The notes under the pieces are model-generated. The model saw nothing but the letters and a program-made list of their open reading frames with translations. It did no database searches and was not told the DNA's origin. Made by a program: the position numbers and the translations under genes. DNA of 64,000 bases from an uncultured Kiritimatiellota bacterium (GTDB taxonomy: Bacteria; Verrucomicrobiota; Kiritimatiellia; RFP12; UBA1067), in the NCBI GenBank assembly GCA_934635225.1, contig CAKTYZ010000006.1:1-64000 (forward strand). The letters run 5' to 3'. This document shows positions 8,582 to 17,839 of this stretch, one piece after another; position 1 is the first letter of the stretch, and each line of letters starts with the position of its first letter.

Positions 8582-11500
8582 TAACGGATGACGACGACGA
8601 CCCCGAAGACAGCGCGCATCTGGAATGCGAAGCCATCAGCGGTTTTCTCAATCCTGGCCTTGACGGCGCTTGAGCCCGGCAGAATCGGCGTGCCGCTGAC
8701 CTGCGGCGCGGTGAACAGCGTTCTCCAGCTCCGCGTAAGCCCGCCATCCACAGCCAGTCGCATCGAGTCCAGATTTACGCGCGCCGCACATGTGACGGAA
8801 GATGAAGGGGCGAATCGCACCGTGCCGCCGTCAGCGGCGAGCCCGTTGACGGAAAGGTCGCCTGAGACTTCCAGCACGCTGTCTGCGTTCAGGCGAAGCA
8901 TCGAGACGGCGGAGCCTGACGGAAGCCGCAGCGTGCCATTCGTGATGGCAAGAGTCCCTTCGCCCGCAACGGAATCCGCAAGCGTGACGACATGGCCTCC
9001 GGCATCGATGGTCAGCACGGCCTCGCGCCCCACGGCCAATGCGCGGTCATCGCGAGGACCGGTCGTTCCCAAACCTTCCGCCGGACCGTACGTCCAGTCC
9101 GAAGAGACCCTGACCACAGGGGACGAGAACGGCACTGCCTTCAAGGACAGGCAATTTTCCGCATCAGACGCCGTCGTCCAGTTCGTCGTCATCTCAACCG
9201 TAATCGCATCGGCAAGCGTCAGCGAGGATGTTGACTCTGGCCGCATCTCAGCAAGGGACATCACCCCCGTTCCCCCGTAGATCTGGTCCTTGCCGCCACG
9301 ATACGGAACGCCAATCTCAAGCGTTCCATCAACCACGTTTCTGCCGGGCTCGTTGTCCCACCAGTAGAGGGCTCCGTCGCTGCCGCGCTGGAAAGTCAAC
9401 GTTCCCGACCGGCATACGCGGATGGACGAATTTGCCCGTCCAAGTTCCATCGTCTGGTTCGTCAGCGTCAAAGATCCTCCCGGCAGGATCGTGAGCTGGG
9501 TCGATTGCGCCGATACGGACGCCGAGCCTCGCCGCAGGCAGACCTGCGGATAGGAAGGCGTTCCTGAAATGCGGATATCGCCGCAAATGTTCAGGATTCC
9601 GGCAGGACACTTGTCATAGTAGAACATTGGCGACGTGATTACGAGCGGCCCCGCCTTCGATGTGAACGAAAGCCCTTTGCTGATGTTGCGCGCCTTCAGC
9701 CCCACATACTGCGGGAATGCCGACAGGGAGTAGACGCTCGAATCCGCGTCGCCGGCCTCCGATGTCTTGGTGAAGGTGCGTTCGTTGTCGCTCGCTCCGA
9801 TGACAAACGACGAGACTGCCGTATCGCGAAACGTGATGTTGGCAAGCTTGGCGCCACGGATGTTGAAATCAGATTCGAGCCGACCGTCTGCCGCGCCAAA
9901 GTAATAGCTCAACGCCTGCGTTCCGTCCGGAGCGATACGGCAATACCAGTTAGCCGCAGACGACCAGTTACCGTCCCCCGCTTCTCCGATCCATTCATAC
10001 GGGTAGAGTCCATCGGGCGCTGTGGCCGGCTTTACCGCGGCAATCACTCCGTTCGTGGATGCGGCCTTCCAGCCGGCGCATGAACCGGCCAGTTCCACCT
10101 GCGACACATCTATTATCGGCAACTGGCCTGCCGCGCCAGTTGCCGCCAAGACGCCGCCGTCTGACGTCCCCTCCTGGACATCAAGGACTATCTTGGCCGT
10201 CGGGTCAACCACCCACTCTGCCGCCGAGACCATGTTCGTTCCGGCCGGTATCTTAAGCACGCTTTCCGGGCCAAGCACGATTCTCTCTGCGCGAAGTCCG
10301 GCATAGTCCGCATTCTCGTATGGCCCGATCTCCAGCGTCGTGCCATCCTCAACCCGAACCTCGCGGAACGACATATGCGAAGAGCATTGCCTCATCCAGA
10401 ACGAACCGCCGCCGCAGACGAGCAGGGAACCGTTTCCGTTCCGCGAACCGATCGTCGGGAAAGCCATGTTCCTCTTTACGGAAGCGTCATTCACATCGTG
10501 CGTGTCGATGGTCAGAGTCCCCTCCACCAATGGATATACGGTTTTCGAAACCTTGATGGACATCTCTTCCGCCGTGGGTCGCATTGTCGCCGGGCCATCG
10601 ATGTCAAATCCCCTGGCATCGCCGTTCTCCGTATTGAATACCGCAGACCCGCCAATTGTCAGCGTGTCGAGCTTCAACATAAGGCGCGTGTCGACAGACG
10701 AGTTTGCGCCGTACAAGAATTGCAGGGCGGTGAAAGGCTCGTGCGAAACGAGCGTACAGCGCTTTTCGACGCGGAACTGCCCGTTTGGAGCCGAGAACGG
10801 AGCGTTGAACGTGACGACCTCCCCCGCTTCCTCGATAAAGTCCACTGCCGTGCCACTCGCCGTTGCGGCGAACGCCGTTCCCTTCGATTCGGTGACAAGC
10901 CGTTTGCCGGAGACTGTCAGCGTGGATGCGTTAGTTATTGCTCCGCCTATGAGATCAAGTGCCGCGCCATCGGGAACCAAGACATTCCCGCCAACCGTCA
11001 AAGCCCCATCATCTTGCATCTTCAGGGAAGAGAGTCCTGTCATGGCAAAGTCCCCCTTCACGGTCATCGTGCCGCCATTTATCGTCAATGCGACGCCAGG
11101 CTCATGCCCGTCCCTATGTGCAGATGTAAACGTCGAACAGCAAACCGAGCCGCCATTCAGCACAAGCGCATTCGTGCTCGCCGCATAGCCGAGCCGTCCG
11201 CCAAGCGCGACCGTCGCATTCTTTACCGTCAGCGAAGTCACCGGCTCCCACAGGAGGACATTCCCCGTCGTGTTCGTAAGCACGCCTCCATTGCATATGG
11301 TCACAGGTGAATACCATAGCGACTCCGATTTCGTCATGTTCAGCGTCACGCCATCAAGCGTTGTCGGGTGGTTCTGCATGATGTACGGTGATTTTCCGGC
11401 ATTGGCAAGCAACCTTACGGATCCGCGACCCTTCAGGACAAGCGGAGCGGGTTTCTGAGCCCGTTCGACATAAAACGAGCCGATCTCATGGTCGCCGTGA

Positions 11501-11742
11501 ATTCCAATCTCCATCGTCTGCCCGGAAAAGTCGAAATACGCAAGTTCTCCCGATTCGGGGATGTGCCCAAGCGACCAGTTTCCGGCCTCGTCCCACGATC
11601 CGCCAGATGCGCCTATCCAACGGTTGGTCGTAACCGCACCGTCTGCGGACGATGCGAAAGCCAAGAATGAGACGACGAGGACAACCCCCGCGAGGGCGTT
11701 CGGCGCGGCACCAGCCGCAGCGAGAGTCATTCGACTTTTCAT
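8581..11742 (-). CDS. Large secreted beta-strand-repeat protein, autotransporter-passenger-like (1053 aa)
   Basis: The start at 11742 is chosen because an AAGGAAC ribosome site precedes it and a long hydrophobic signal follows (LAGVVLVVSFLAFASSADG). The body is rich in short beta-strand repeats (VLNGGSVCCST, LTINGGTMTVKGDF, LRLPSGSAV), like passenger regions of autotransporter-type proteins. It consists of two homologous halves, each opening with a W-I-G-x-(S/G)-G-x-W-x-x-A-x-N-W motif (TNRWIGASGGSWDEAGNW and YEWIGEAGDGNWSSAANW). No C-terminal outer-membrane barrel or sorting tail is recognised, so it is probably secreted or surface-bound by other means. It lies between GH28 and DUF4838 genes, suggesting adhesion to or sensing of plant polysaccharide. 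Confidence 0.7.
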   Translation of the reverse strand: MKSRMTLAAAGAAPNALAGVVLVVSFLAFASSADGAVTTNRWIGASGGSWDEAGNWSLGHIPESGELAYFDFSGQTMEIGIHGDHEIGSFYVERAQKPAPLVLKGRGSVRLLANAGKSPYIMQNHPTTLDGVTLNMTKSESLWYSPVTICNGGVLTNTTGNVLLWEPVTSLTVKNATVALGGRLGYAASTNALVLNGGSVCCSTFTSAHRDGHEPGVALTINGGTMTVKGDFAMTGLSSLKMQDDGALTVGGNVLVPDGAALDLIGGAITNASTLTVSGKRLVTESKGTAFAATASGTAVDFIEEAGEVVTFNAPFSAPNGQFRVEKRCTLVSHEPFTALQFLYGANSSVDTRLMLKLDTLTIGGSAVFNTENGDARGFDIDGPATMRPTAEEMSIKVSKTVYPLVEGTLTIDTHDVNDASVKRNMAFPTIGSRNGNGSLLVCGGGSFWMRQCSSHMSFREVRVEDGTTLEIGPYENADYAGLRAERIVLGPESVLKIPAGTNMVSAAEWVVDPTAKIVLDVQEGTSDGGVLAATGAAGQLPIIDVSQVELAGSCAGWKAASTNGVIAAVKPATAPDGLYPYEWIGEAGDGNWSSAANWYCRIAPDGTQALSYYFGAADGRLESDFNIRGAKLANITFRDTAVSSFVIGASDNERTFTKTSEAGDADSSVYSLSAFPQYVGLKARNISKGLSFTSKAGPLVITSPMFYYDKCPAGILNICGDIRISGTPSYPQVCLRRGSASVSAQSTQLTILPGGSLTLTNQTMELGRANSSIRVCRSGTLTFQRGSDGALYWWDNEPGRNVVDGTLEIGVPYRGGKDQIYGGTGVMSLAEMRPESTSSLTLADAITVEMTTNWTTASDAENCLSLKAVPFSSPVVRVSSDWTYGPAEGLGTTGPRDDRALAVGREAVLTIDAGGHVVTLADSVAGEGTLAITNGTLRLPSGSAVSMLRLNADSVLEVSGDLSVNGLAADGGTVRFAPSSSVTCAARVNLDSMRLAVDGGLTRSWRTLFTAPQVSGTPILPGSSAVKARIEKTADGFAFQMRAVFGVVVVIR

Positions 11743-11807
11743 TTTCGTGTTCCTTTTTGTGCGTATCGTCTTGTTCTGTGTCATGCTCCAAGATCTAAGT
11801 TCCATGC

Positions 11808-13211
11808 TCAATCTCCCGCGCAGCGCCGGACACAGGAACATGCCCCGGCAGTCCGCGTCGGCGTAGTCGTCCCGGAAGCAAAATGGGCCGGTCTTGTTCC
11901 TGCTGAGACGTCCTCAACGCTTGCGTCCTGACTGACAATCGCCGGCCGAGAATCTGGAATGCGTACCGCAAAATCAACATCATCAAGACGAATCCGATCG
12001 GCGTGACGGACATAGAGACCATAAGCGGGAAGCGGTCGTTTATCAAACATGAACGCTTCTGGGTAAGCGGCCTCCTTTTCCGGAACGGCCGCCACGGCAT
12101 CTTCATCGGTGCCGCCGCCGGGGAGGAGCAGCCGGATGCCGCGGAGAGTGATGTCTGACGGCCGACGAGTCGGAACGCCAGTGATCGAACTCGCAATTAG
12201 GCTGTCGGCCCTGCCACGGATATTCTCGAGAACGACATGGCGCAAAAATGTCTCGGCTCCAGCAATCGGTTCATGCCGCCGGTCATGGCGGATGAAGAAC
12301 GGCGTCTGATATCCGTCTATCGTCATGTTTCTCACCGTCACGCGCTCAAGCCTTCCGCCGTCCACAACTTCGATCGCAAGACCTGCAATGCCGCAGATTC
12401 TGTTCGTGACGCCGGGAATCGTCTTCCACCAGCTGAAGCGGTGATTTGCAGAGGAACGCACGAGTTCGCAGTTCTCGACAAGGACATCCCGCACATCAGC
12501 GTAACTGCCAGTTCCGAACTTGACGGCATTGCAACAACTCGCGAGACGACAGTTACGGATTGTCACATTCGTGACGGAAAACGATTTGTCGCTCTCCGTC
12601 TTGATGGCGATGGCGTCATCGTCCGCATCGATGTCACACGCCTCAATCAACACGTTTGCGGACTCAATGTCAATGCCGTCGTTCGTGTTGTTCACGTGGT
12701 TGAAGCAGCGAACACGGCGCATCGTCACGCCGTCGCAATTCCGGAGATGGCAACCCCACGCGGCCCCGTTCCGATAGGTGAAGCCCTCGAGCCGCACGTT
12801 GCGGCAACGCGAAAAGCGCATCAGGACTGGCAGTTGCTGAGGCTGGCTCTCGCCGGCAAGTCCGCCCCGTTCGCGAAAGACGCCACCGCGACCGTCGATG
12901 ACGCCCTTCCCGACGATTGCGACATTCGTCGCACACTCGGCGAAGATGAAACACTTCTCCCCAGGAGGCATCGGATAGTCCGCGCGATTCGTGCTCGCGA
13001 AAAGACGCGCCCCCTCGTCCAGCTCGAGAGTCACGTTGCTCTTCAGAACAAAAGGCCCCGACTCCCAATCGCCTTCAGCGACACGAACGGTTCCACCTCC
13101 TTGAGATTCGGCCGAGTCAATGAGCGATTGAATGTCAAGCGCCGCCCCCAACGCCGGAAACGCCGTGGCAACCACAAGAACAAAAACGAAAACCGCCTTT
13201 TCACCGCTCAT
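11808..13211 (-). CDS. GH28-family polygalacturonase-like enzyme (467 aa)
   Basis: A signal peptide (AVFVFVLVVATAFPALGA) is followed by a right-handed beta-helix with GH28 signatures: NTNDGID at 185-191 and DDDAIAIK near 207-214, which supply the catalytic aspartates. The classical GHG motif is replaced by CNAVKFGTGS, as in some exo-acting subfamilies. Predicted to hydrolyse galacturonan-type glycosidic bonds in the periplasm or outside. A TGCTATACT box ends seven bases before the ATG, so the transcript appears leaderless. The last 40 residues (ending SCVRRCAGD) do not look like a family C-terminus and may reflect a late frameshift. Confidence 0.85.
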   Translation of the reverse strand: MSGEKAVFVFVLVVATAFPALGAALDIQSLIDSAESQGGGTVRVAEGDWESGPFVLKSNVTLELDEGARLFASTNRADYPMPPGEKCFIFAECATNVAIVGKGVIDGRGGVFRERGGLAGESQPQQLPVLMRFSRCRNVRLEGFTYRNGAAWGCHLRNCDGVTMRRVRCFNHVNNTNDGIDIESANVLIEACDIDADDDAIAIKTESDKSFSVTNVTIRNCRLASCCNAVKFGTGSYADVRDVLVENCELVRSSANHRFSWWKTIPGVTNRICGIAGLAIEVVDGGRLERVTVRNMTIDGYQTPFFIRHDRRHEPIAGAETFLRHVVLENIRGRADSLIASSITGVPTRRPSDITLRGIRLLLPGGGTDEDAVAAVPEKEAAYPEAFMFDKRPLPAYGLYVRHADRIRLDDVDFAVRIPDSRPAIVSQDASVEDVSAGTRPAHFASGTTTPTRTAGACSCVRRCAGD

Positions 13212-13218
13212 GGTGGGC

Positions 13219-13227
13219 AGTATAGCA
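13219..13227 (-). promoter_or_regulatory. Near-leaderless promoter of the GH28 gene
   Basis: TGCTATACT on the minus strand (hexamer 13219-13224) ends seven bases before the ATG at 13211, so the predicted transcription start falls at or next to the start codon. Confidence 0.6.
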
Positions 13228-13248
13228 AATATGCCGCTCCGCGCGCAA

Positions 13249-14532
13249 CTACAATTTTGTAGTTTTAGTCGTTTTTACCCTTAAGCCCTTCCTCATGACG
13301 CCAGCCCATCGTCCGCGTTCCGCCAAATTCAGCCCACGGGTGCGCCCAGCCTTCTGCAACAGGGGGTGCTCCATTTCGGGAAGCGCACGAGCAAGGATAC
13401 CGTAGGCCGCAGCGCCGCAAGCGAACAGCGCGAACGGCAAGGCCGGGCTTGCCGACATCAGCAACGGAAACACGAACGAGGCAAGCGCCGTGACGATCTG
13501 GTTGCCAAGGAGCGCAAAGGACACGCCCCTCGCGCGAATCGGAGCGGGCAGGATCTCCGCCGCCAACAGCCAGACGCACGCGCCTGGCCCGAAAGAGAAG
13601 AAACCGACAAGAATGCAGAGGGAGCAAGCGACGAGCCTCGCACACGACAACAGCATGAAAATCGGCATTGCGACAAGCGACAGGGTTACGCCGACGAGTC
13701 CAACACAAAGGACAAAGCGTCTCCCCCTGCGCTCAATGAACGGCAACGAGACAAGCGGTGCGACAAGAGCCGCAATCCGCATCATGATGTCCGCGCCGTT
13801 CGCCGAAGCCCCTGCAAGTCCCGCAGCGCAGAGAATCGCAACCGAATAATGCATGACGACGCCAATTCCCGTCGCAGACGTCAACGCCAACAGGGCACAA
13901 GCGATCAGAAGCGGACGTTTCAGGCAGAAGCCTCGGTCCTGACCGGATGCACGCCCTTCGTGCTGTCGGCCAACATCCCGGCAGTCGGCCCCGCGTTCCA
14001 GCATGAGCGTCCCAAAGAGAAAAAGAATCAACACCGGCGCAAGGGCGAGGATATCAACCCGCCAGGCAAATGCGGACGACATGTCCCCAAGCGCTACGGC
14101 AAAGCCGACACCCGCCCCCGTGACACCGCCAAGGGAATTCGCGAACTGGTAGAGCGCCGAGGCGCGTCCACGGCGTTCAACCGGCAACGTTTCAGCAAGA
14201 TACAGCGGCAGAAGGACCGAAAACAGGCCCAATCCAAAGCCAAGAACAAAGCGGCCCGCAATCGCAAGCGAGAAAACATCGCCAGGCGCACAAACAAAGG
14301 GAATGGACGCCAGCGCACAAGCGCCGGACAGCTGCATCGCACGGACACGCCCAAGACGATCCGCGAGAAACCCGCCGGCGGCGGACGACAGAACCATGGC
14401 AAACATCGCTGCGGAAACGAAGAGCCCGCGCCCCATCTCGCCAACCGCCATGAGCGGAATCGCCGCCGCGACAAGGCTGGGGGCAAAGCCGGACGCGAAC
14501 GCGCCGACAAGCGGAACGAGAAGCGTTCTCAC
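13249..14532 (-). CDS. Sugar-porter-type MFS transporter (427 aa)
   Basis: About twelve membrane segments are visible, with MFS signatures: GGFLADRLGRVRAM between TM2 and TM3, and the sugar-porter motif ETLPVERRGRASALYQF (PE..RGR type) after TM6-equivalent position, plus PAPIRARGVSFA in the second half. Likely imports a mono- or disaccharide released by the co-localised GH28 system. The start is GTG, overlapping the regulator's stop as GTGA, so regulator and transporter are translationally coupled. The sugar cannot be read from the sequence; a galacturonate- or pectin-derived sugar is the contextual guess. Confidence 0.82.
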   Translation of the reverse strand: MRTLLVPLVGAFASGFAPSLVAAAIPLMAVGEMGRGLFVSAAMFAMVLSSAAGGFLADRLGRVRAMQLSGACALASIPFVCAPGDVFSLAIAGRFVLGFGLGLFSVLLPLYLAETLPVERRGRASALYQFANSLGGVTGAGVGFAVALGDMSSAFAWRVDILALAPVLILFLFGTLMLERGADCRDVGRQHEGRASGQDRGFCLKRPLLIACALLALTSATGIGVVMHYSVAILCAAGLAGASANGADIMMRIAALVAPLVSLPFIERRGRRFVLCVGLVGVTLSLVAMPIFMLLSCARLVACSLCILVGFFSFGPGACVWLLAAEILPAPIRARGVSFALLGNQIVTALASFVFPLLMSASPALPFALFACGAAAYGILARALPEMEHPLLQKAGRTRGLNLAERGRWAGVMRKGLRVKTTKTTKL

Positions 14533-15626
14533 GGAAAGCTCTCACCGTTCACATAACGCGTACCGAACGCCATTCTCTGCCGGATTCGCCGACCCTGCAG
14601 AAACGCGCAGACCGATTCCGACAACTGGTCTCCGTGCGCGAACGGATCGTTCTCAAGCCGCGTGAGGGACATGGGATAGACCGGACCCAAACCCGTATTT
14701 GACAGGGAGACGACCTTCACATCAGCCGGGATTCGCAATCTGGCCTCCTGCAGAGCCGTCAGCGCTCCAGAAGCGACATAATCGTCCGTGAAGACCAACA
14801 GTTCTGGCAACCATGTCCGACCCTCGGACAGAAAACGCGCACGAAACGCATCCAGCGCACCACGCTCCGTCCCCTCGGCTCGGCCTTGTGTCAATTCAAC
14901 TGGCGTCATGAACTCATCCGCTTCAATCCCCGCTGCACGTAGTGCGGGAACCGCGTCAAAAGCACGTCCCGTCTCCTTCGACACCTGCAGGACACGGCGG
15001 ACGCCTCTCGCTTCGCAGTGATTGACAAGATCCGAGACCGCCGCGTCGTTTGAACGGCAGAAACTCGCGACACACCCCTTGAGCCGACAAGGCACCGGGC
15101 CAAACACGCCGAATGGGACATCCGTCTTCGAGAGGAACCGCTCGATTTCGGGACGGTTCTCGATAAGAAGCGCGAAATTCGGTCTTGCCTTTAGCTCATG
15201 CGCCAGCAGACGGAAATCATAGCGGTCGTTTGCCTTGCGCAAGACCGTAACCTGCGAAAACATGTAACCGAGTTCAGAGATGCGCGCACGGAGCCGACCA
15301 ACCAACACGTTCTGATAGTACACATGGTCGCCATCCGGCACGATGACGAGAACACGACCAACCCAAACGTCCTGTCGCCGCACGTTCACGACGCAACCGG
15401 TTCGCTTTTGCGCCGTGATAAGCCCCTCCCGTACAAGCGCGGCGACGGCGGCCTCCGGCACGCGAATCGACACGCCAAGGAGCTTCGACCATTCGAGAAT
15501 CGTCGGAAGAACGACTCCTGGCTTGTAATATCCAGATGCAATTGCTTCGCGAAGGCCGTTGGTCATCTGCTTGGACATGCTGACCCCGACGCCCTTCTGT
15601 ATCTTGAACGGAACACTCCTCTCCAT
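14529..15626 (-). CDS. GntR-type winged-helix/LacI-type ligand-binding regulator (365 aa)
   Basis: The N-terminal 75 residues are a GntR winged helix (LREAIASGYYKPGVVLPT, WSKLLGVSIRVPEAAVAAL, GLITAQKRTGCVV). The rest is a LacI/periplasmic-binding-type effector domain (VGRVLVIVPDGDHVYYQ, LPELLVFTDDYVASGAL, RIPADVKVVSLSNTG), the architecture of AraR-like regulators. It probably senses a sugar and controls this locus, including the coupled MFS gene. The long N-terminus (VPFKIQKGVGVSMSKQ) resembles the usual lead-in of such regulators, supporting the start at 15626, where a TGATATCAT box ends seven bases upstream. Confidence 0.85.
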   Translation of the reverse strand: MERSVPFKIQKGVGVSMSKQMTNGLREAIASGYYKPGVVLPTILEWSKLLGVSIRVPEAAVAALVREGLITAQKRTGCVVNVRRQDVWVGRVLVIVPDGDHVYYQNVLVGRLRARISELGYMFSQVTVLRKANDRYDFRLLAHELKARPNFALLIENRPEIERFLSKTDVPFGVFGPVPCRLKGCVASFCRSNDAAVSDLVNHCEARGVRRVLQVSKETGRAFDAVPALRAAGIEADEFMTPVELTQGRAEGTERGALDAFRARFLSEGRTWLPELLVFTDDYVASGALTALQEARLRIPADVKVVSLSNTGLGPVYPMSLTRLENDPFAHGDQLSESVCAFLQGRRIRQRMAFGTRYVNGESFP

Positions 15627-15633
15627 GGCCGAT

Positions 15634-15642
15634 ATGATATCA
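15634..15642 (-). promoter_or_regulatory. Near-leaderless promoter of the regulator-MFS operon
   Basis: The minus-strand box TGATATCAT (hexamer 15634-15639) ends seven bases before the start codon. It deviates from TATAAT at one position, but its spacing matches other near-leaderless genes here. Confidence 0.45.
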
Positions 15643-15727
15643 AAAATTGCCCTTCAGATGCGAGTGGTGCAAGGATCGGGTTTTCACTCGCTCCAAGCGT
15701 AAACATGCACCTTCAGCGGAAAAGAAA

Positions 15728-15761
15728 AGCGCGGCGCCCAAAATGCCGGGCACCGCGCTTC
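15728..15761 (-). terminator. Rho-independent terminator after groEL
   Basis: AAGCGCGGTGCCC pairs with GGGCGCCGCGCTT (one mismatch) around an eight-base loop. On the minus strand it is followed by a T-rich run (TTTTCTTTTCC). It lies 22 bases after the groEL stop and closes the chaperone operon. Confidence 0.85.
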
Positions 15762-15783
15762 TTCCAGCCGAAGCCGGAGCGGA

Positions 15784-17415
15784 TTACATCATGCCATCCA
15801 TGCCGGGCTGGCCGTGGCCGCCACAGCCGCAGGATTCCTTCTTCTCGGGAATGTCCGTGACCATGCAGTCGGTCGTGAGCAGCAGTCCCGCGATGGACGC
15901 CGCGTTCTGCAGCGCCGAGCGCGTGACCTTCGCCGGATCGACGACGCCCGCCTTGAGCATGTCGACGTACTCGCCAGTGCGCACGTTGTAGCCGTTCGTG
16001 CCCGTCGCCTTCTTGACGTTGGCGATGACGAGCGCGGCCTCAATGCCGGCGTTGTCCACGAGCTTGCGCAGCGGCGCCTCGATCGCGCGGGAGATGATCG
16101 CCGCGCCGACCTTCTCGTCGCCCTCGAGCTGGAGGGCGTCAATCGCCTTCTGGCAACGGAGGTAGGCGACGCCGCCGCCGGGAACGATGCCCTCCTCGAC
16201 GGCCGCGCGGGTCGCGTGGAGCGCATCGTCGACGCGGTCCTTCTTCTCCTTCATCGCGGCTTCCGTCGCGGCGCCAACCTTGATGAGCGCCACGCCGCCC
16301 GCGAGCTTCGCAAGGCGCTCCTGGAGCTTCTCGCGGTCGTAGTCGGAGGTCGTCTCCTCGATCTGGCGCTTGATCTGCTCGACGCGCGCCTTGATGTCGG
16401 CCGACTTGCCGAGGCCCTCGACGACGGTCGTGTTGTCCTTGTCGACGACGACCTTCTTCGCGCGGCCGAGCATGTCAACCGTCACGCTCTCGAGCTTGAT
16501 GCCGATGTCCTCGCTGATGAGCTTGCCGCCCGTGAGGATCGCGATGTCCTCGAGGATCGCCTTCCGGCGGTCACCGAAGCCCGGCGCCTTGACGGCACAG
16601 ACCTGGAACGTGCCGCGCAGCTTGTTCACGACGAGCGTCGCGAGCGCCTCGCCCTCGACGTCCTCGGCGATGATCATGAGCGGACGGCCCGACTTCGCGA
16701 CCGCCTGGAGGAGCGGCAGCATGTCCTGAAGGTTTGAGATCTTCTTCTCGAAGAGCAAGATGAACGGATTCTCGAGCTCGCACTCCATCGCGTCCGGATT
16801 CGTGACAAAGTACGGCGAGAGGTAGCCCTTGTCGAACTGCATGCCCTCAACGACGTCGAGCGAGCTTTCGAGGGTCTTCGCTTCCTCGACCGTGATCGTG
16901 CCTTCCTTGCCGACCTTCTCCATCGCCTCGGAGATCATCTTGCCAATCTCCTCGTCGCCGTTCGCCGAGAGCGTCGCGACCTGCGCGATCTCGTCGGCCG
17001 ACTTCACCTTCTTCGAGAGCTTGGCGATGCCGTCGACGACCGCCGTCGTCGCCTTGTCGATGCCGCGCTTCAGTGCCATGCCGTTCGCGCCGGCCGTAAG
17101 GTTCTTGAGACCTTCGCGGTAGATCGCCTCAGCGAGCAGCGTCGCCGTCGTCGTGCCGTCGCCCGCGACGTCGTTCGTCTTCGAGGCGACTTCCTTGACC
17201 ATCTGCGCACCCATGTTCTCGAACGGGTCGGGCAACTCGATCTCCTTGGCGACCGTCACGCCGTCCTTGGTGATCTGCGGCGAGCCGAACTTCTTGTCAA
17301 GGATGACGTTGCGGCCGGACGGCCCAAGCGTCGAAGTGACGGCGTTCGAGAGTTTCTCAACACCGGCGAGAATCTTCTGACGCGCATCCGCGTCGAACTT
17401 AATCTGCTTTGCCAT
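15784..17415 (-). CDS. groL: 60 kDa chaperonin GroEL (543 aa)
   Basis: Full-length chaperonin with the canonical N-terminus (KQIKFDADARQKILAGVEKL), the nucleotide loop GDGTTTATLLAEAI and the apical-domain region VEGMQFDKGYLSPYF. It ends in a Gly/Met-rich tail containing an unusual Cys-Gly-Cys-Gly (ESCGCGGHGQPGMDGMM). It forms a double ring with GroES for ATP-driven folding in the cytoplasm. It follows groES after 18 bases with a good ribosome site (AGAAAGGAAAG) and precedes a strong terminator. Confidence 0.98.
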   Translation of the reverse strand: MAKQIKFDADARQKILAGVEKLSNAVTSTLGPSGRNVILDKKFGSPQITKDGVTVAKEIELPDPFENMGAQMVKEVASKTNDVAGDGTTTATLLAEAIYREGLKNLTAGANGMALKRGIDKATTAVVDGIAKLSKKVKSADEIAQVATLSANGDEEIGKMISEAMEKVGKEGTITVEEAKTLESSLDVVEGMQFDKGYLSPYFVTNPDAMECELENPFILLFEKKISNLQDMLPLLQAVAKSGRPLMIIAEDVEGEALATLVVNKLRGTFQVCAVKAPGFGDRRKAILEDIAILTGGKLISEDIGIKLESVTVDMLGRAKKVVVDKDNTTVVEGLGKSADIKARVEQIKRQIEETTSDYDREKLQERLAKLAGGVALIKVGAATEAAMKEKKDRVDDALHATRAAVEEGIVPGGGVAYLRCQKAIDALQLEGDEKVGAAIISRAIEAPLRKLVDNAGIEAALVIANVKKATGTNGYNVRTGEYVDMLKAGVVDPAKVTRSALQNAASIAGLLLTTDCMVTDIPEKKESCGCGGHGQPGMDGMM

Positions 17416-17433
17416 TTTAAACTTTCCTTTCTG

Positions 17434-17721
17434 TTACTTCTCAATCACGCCCAGCAGGTCCTCTTCACGGACAAGCTGAAGCTTCTTGTCGCCGAGCTTG
17501 ACTTCCGTGCCACCGTACTTCGGCAGCAGGACCGTGTCGCCCTTCTTGACGTCAAATGCGATTTCCTTACCGTCCTTGTCAAGTTTCTTGCCAACGGCAA
17601 TGACCTTGCCCTGCATGGGCTTTTCCTTCGCCGAGTCGGGGATGATGATCCCGCCGACGCTCTGCTCCTTCTCCTCGATCGGTTCAACGAGAACGCGATC
17701 GCCCAGTGGTCTGATGTTCAT
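17434..17721 (-). CDS. groS: 10 kDa co-chaperonin GroES (95 aa)
   Basis: The start at 17721 (MNIRPLGDRVLVEPIEE) is the family start and follows an AAAGGAA ribosome site; a longer in-frame extension to 17790 is not supported. It contains the mobile loop (EKEQSVGGIIIPDSAKEKP) and the C-terminal YGGTEVKLGDKKLQLVREEDLLG. It caps the GroEL ring. It lies downstream of dnaK and upstream of groL on the same strand. No CIRCE element was found before it. Confidence 0.98.
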   Translation of the reverse strand: MNIRPLGDRVLVEPIEEKEQSVGGIIIPDSAKEKPMQGKVIAVGKKLDKDGKEIAFDVKKGDTVLLPKYGGTEVKLGDKKLQLVREEDLLGVIEK

Positions 17722-17780
17722 GTTTTGTTTTTTCCTTTCGGTTTGTGACAAATTGTCCAATAATCGAGTTTTGAACAATC

Positions 17781-17826
17781 GAATGATCAAATCGTCCAGT
17801 AATCAGGCAAGACGATTCGATCATCC
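17781..17826 (-). other. 16-bp inverted repeat between dnaK and groES
   Basis: GAATGATCAAATCGTC at 17781-17796 and GACGATTCGATCATCC at 17811-17826 form a nearly perfect inverted repeat (14 of 16) around a 14-base loop. It lies directly after the dnaK stop and about 60 bases before the groES start. It is AT-richer than its surroundings and lacks a T-run. It could be an operator for a heat-shock repressor, an mRNA processing stem or an attenuator. It is not a CIRCE sequence. Confidence 0.55.
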
Positions 17827-17839
17827 GATCATTTTCCTT

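Noticed and set aside
17722..17839. CIRCE (HrcA) operator before groES
   Set aside because: No TTAGCACTC-N9-GAGTGCTAA-like sequence is present. Only the different inverted repeat at 17781-17826 was seen.
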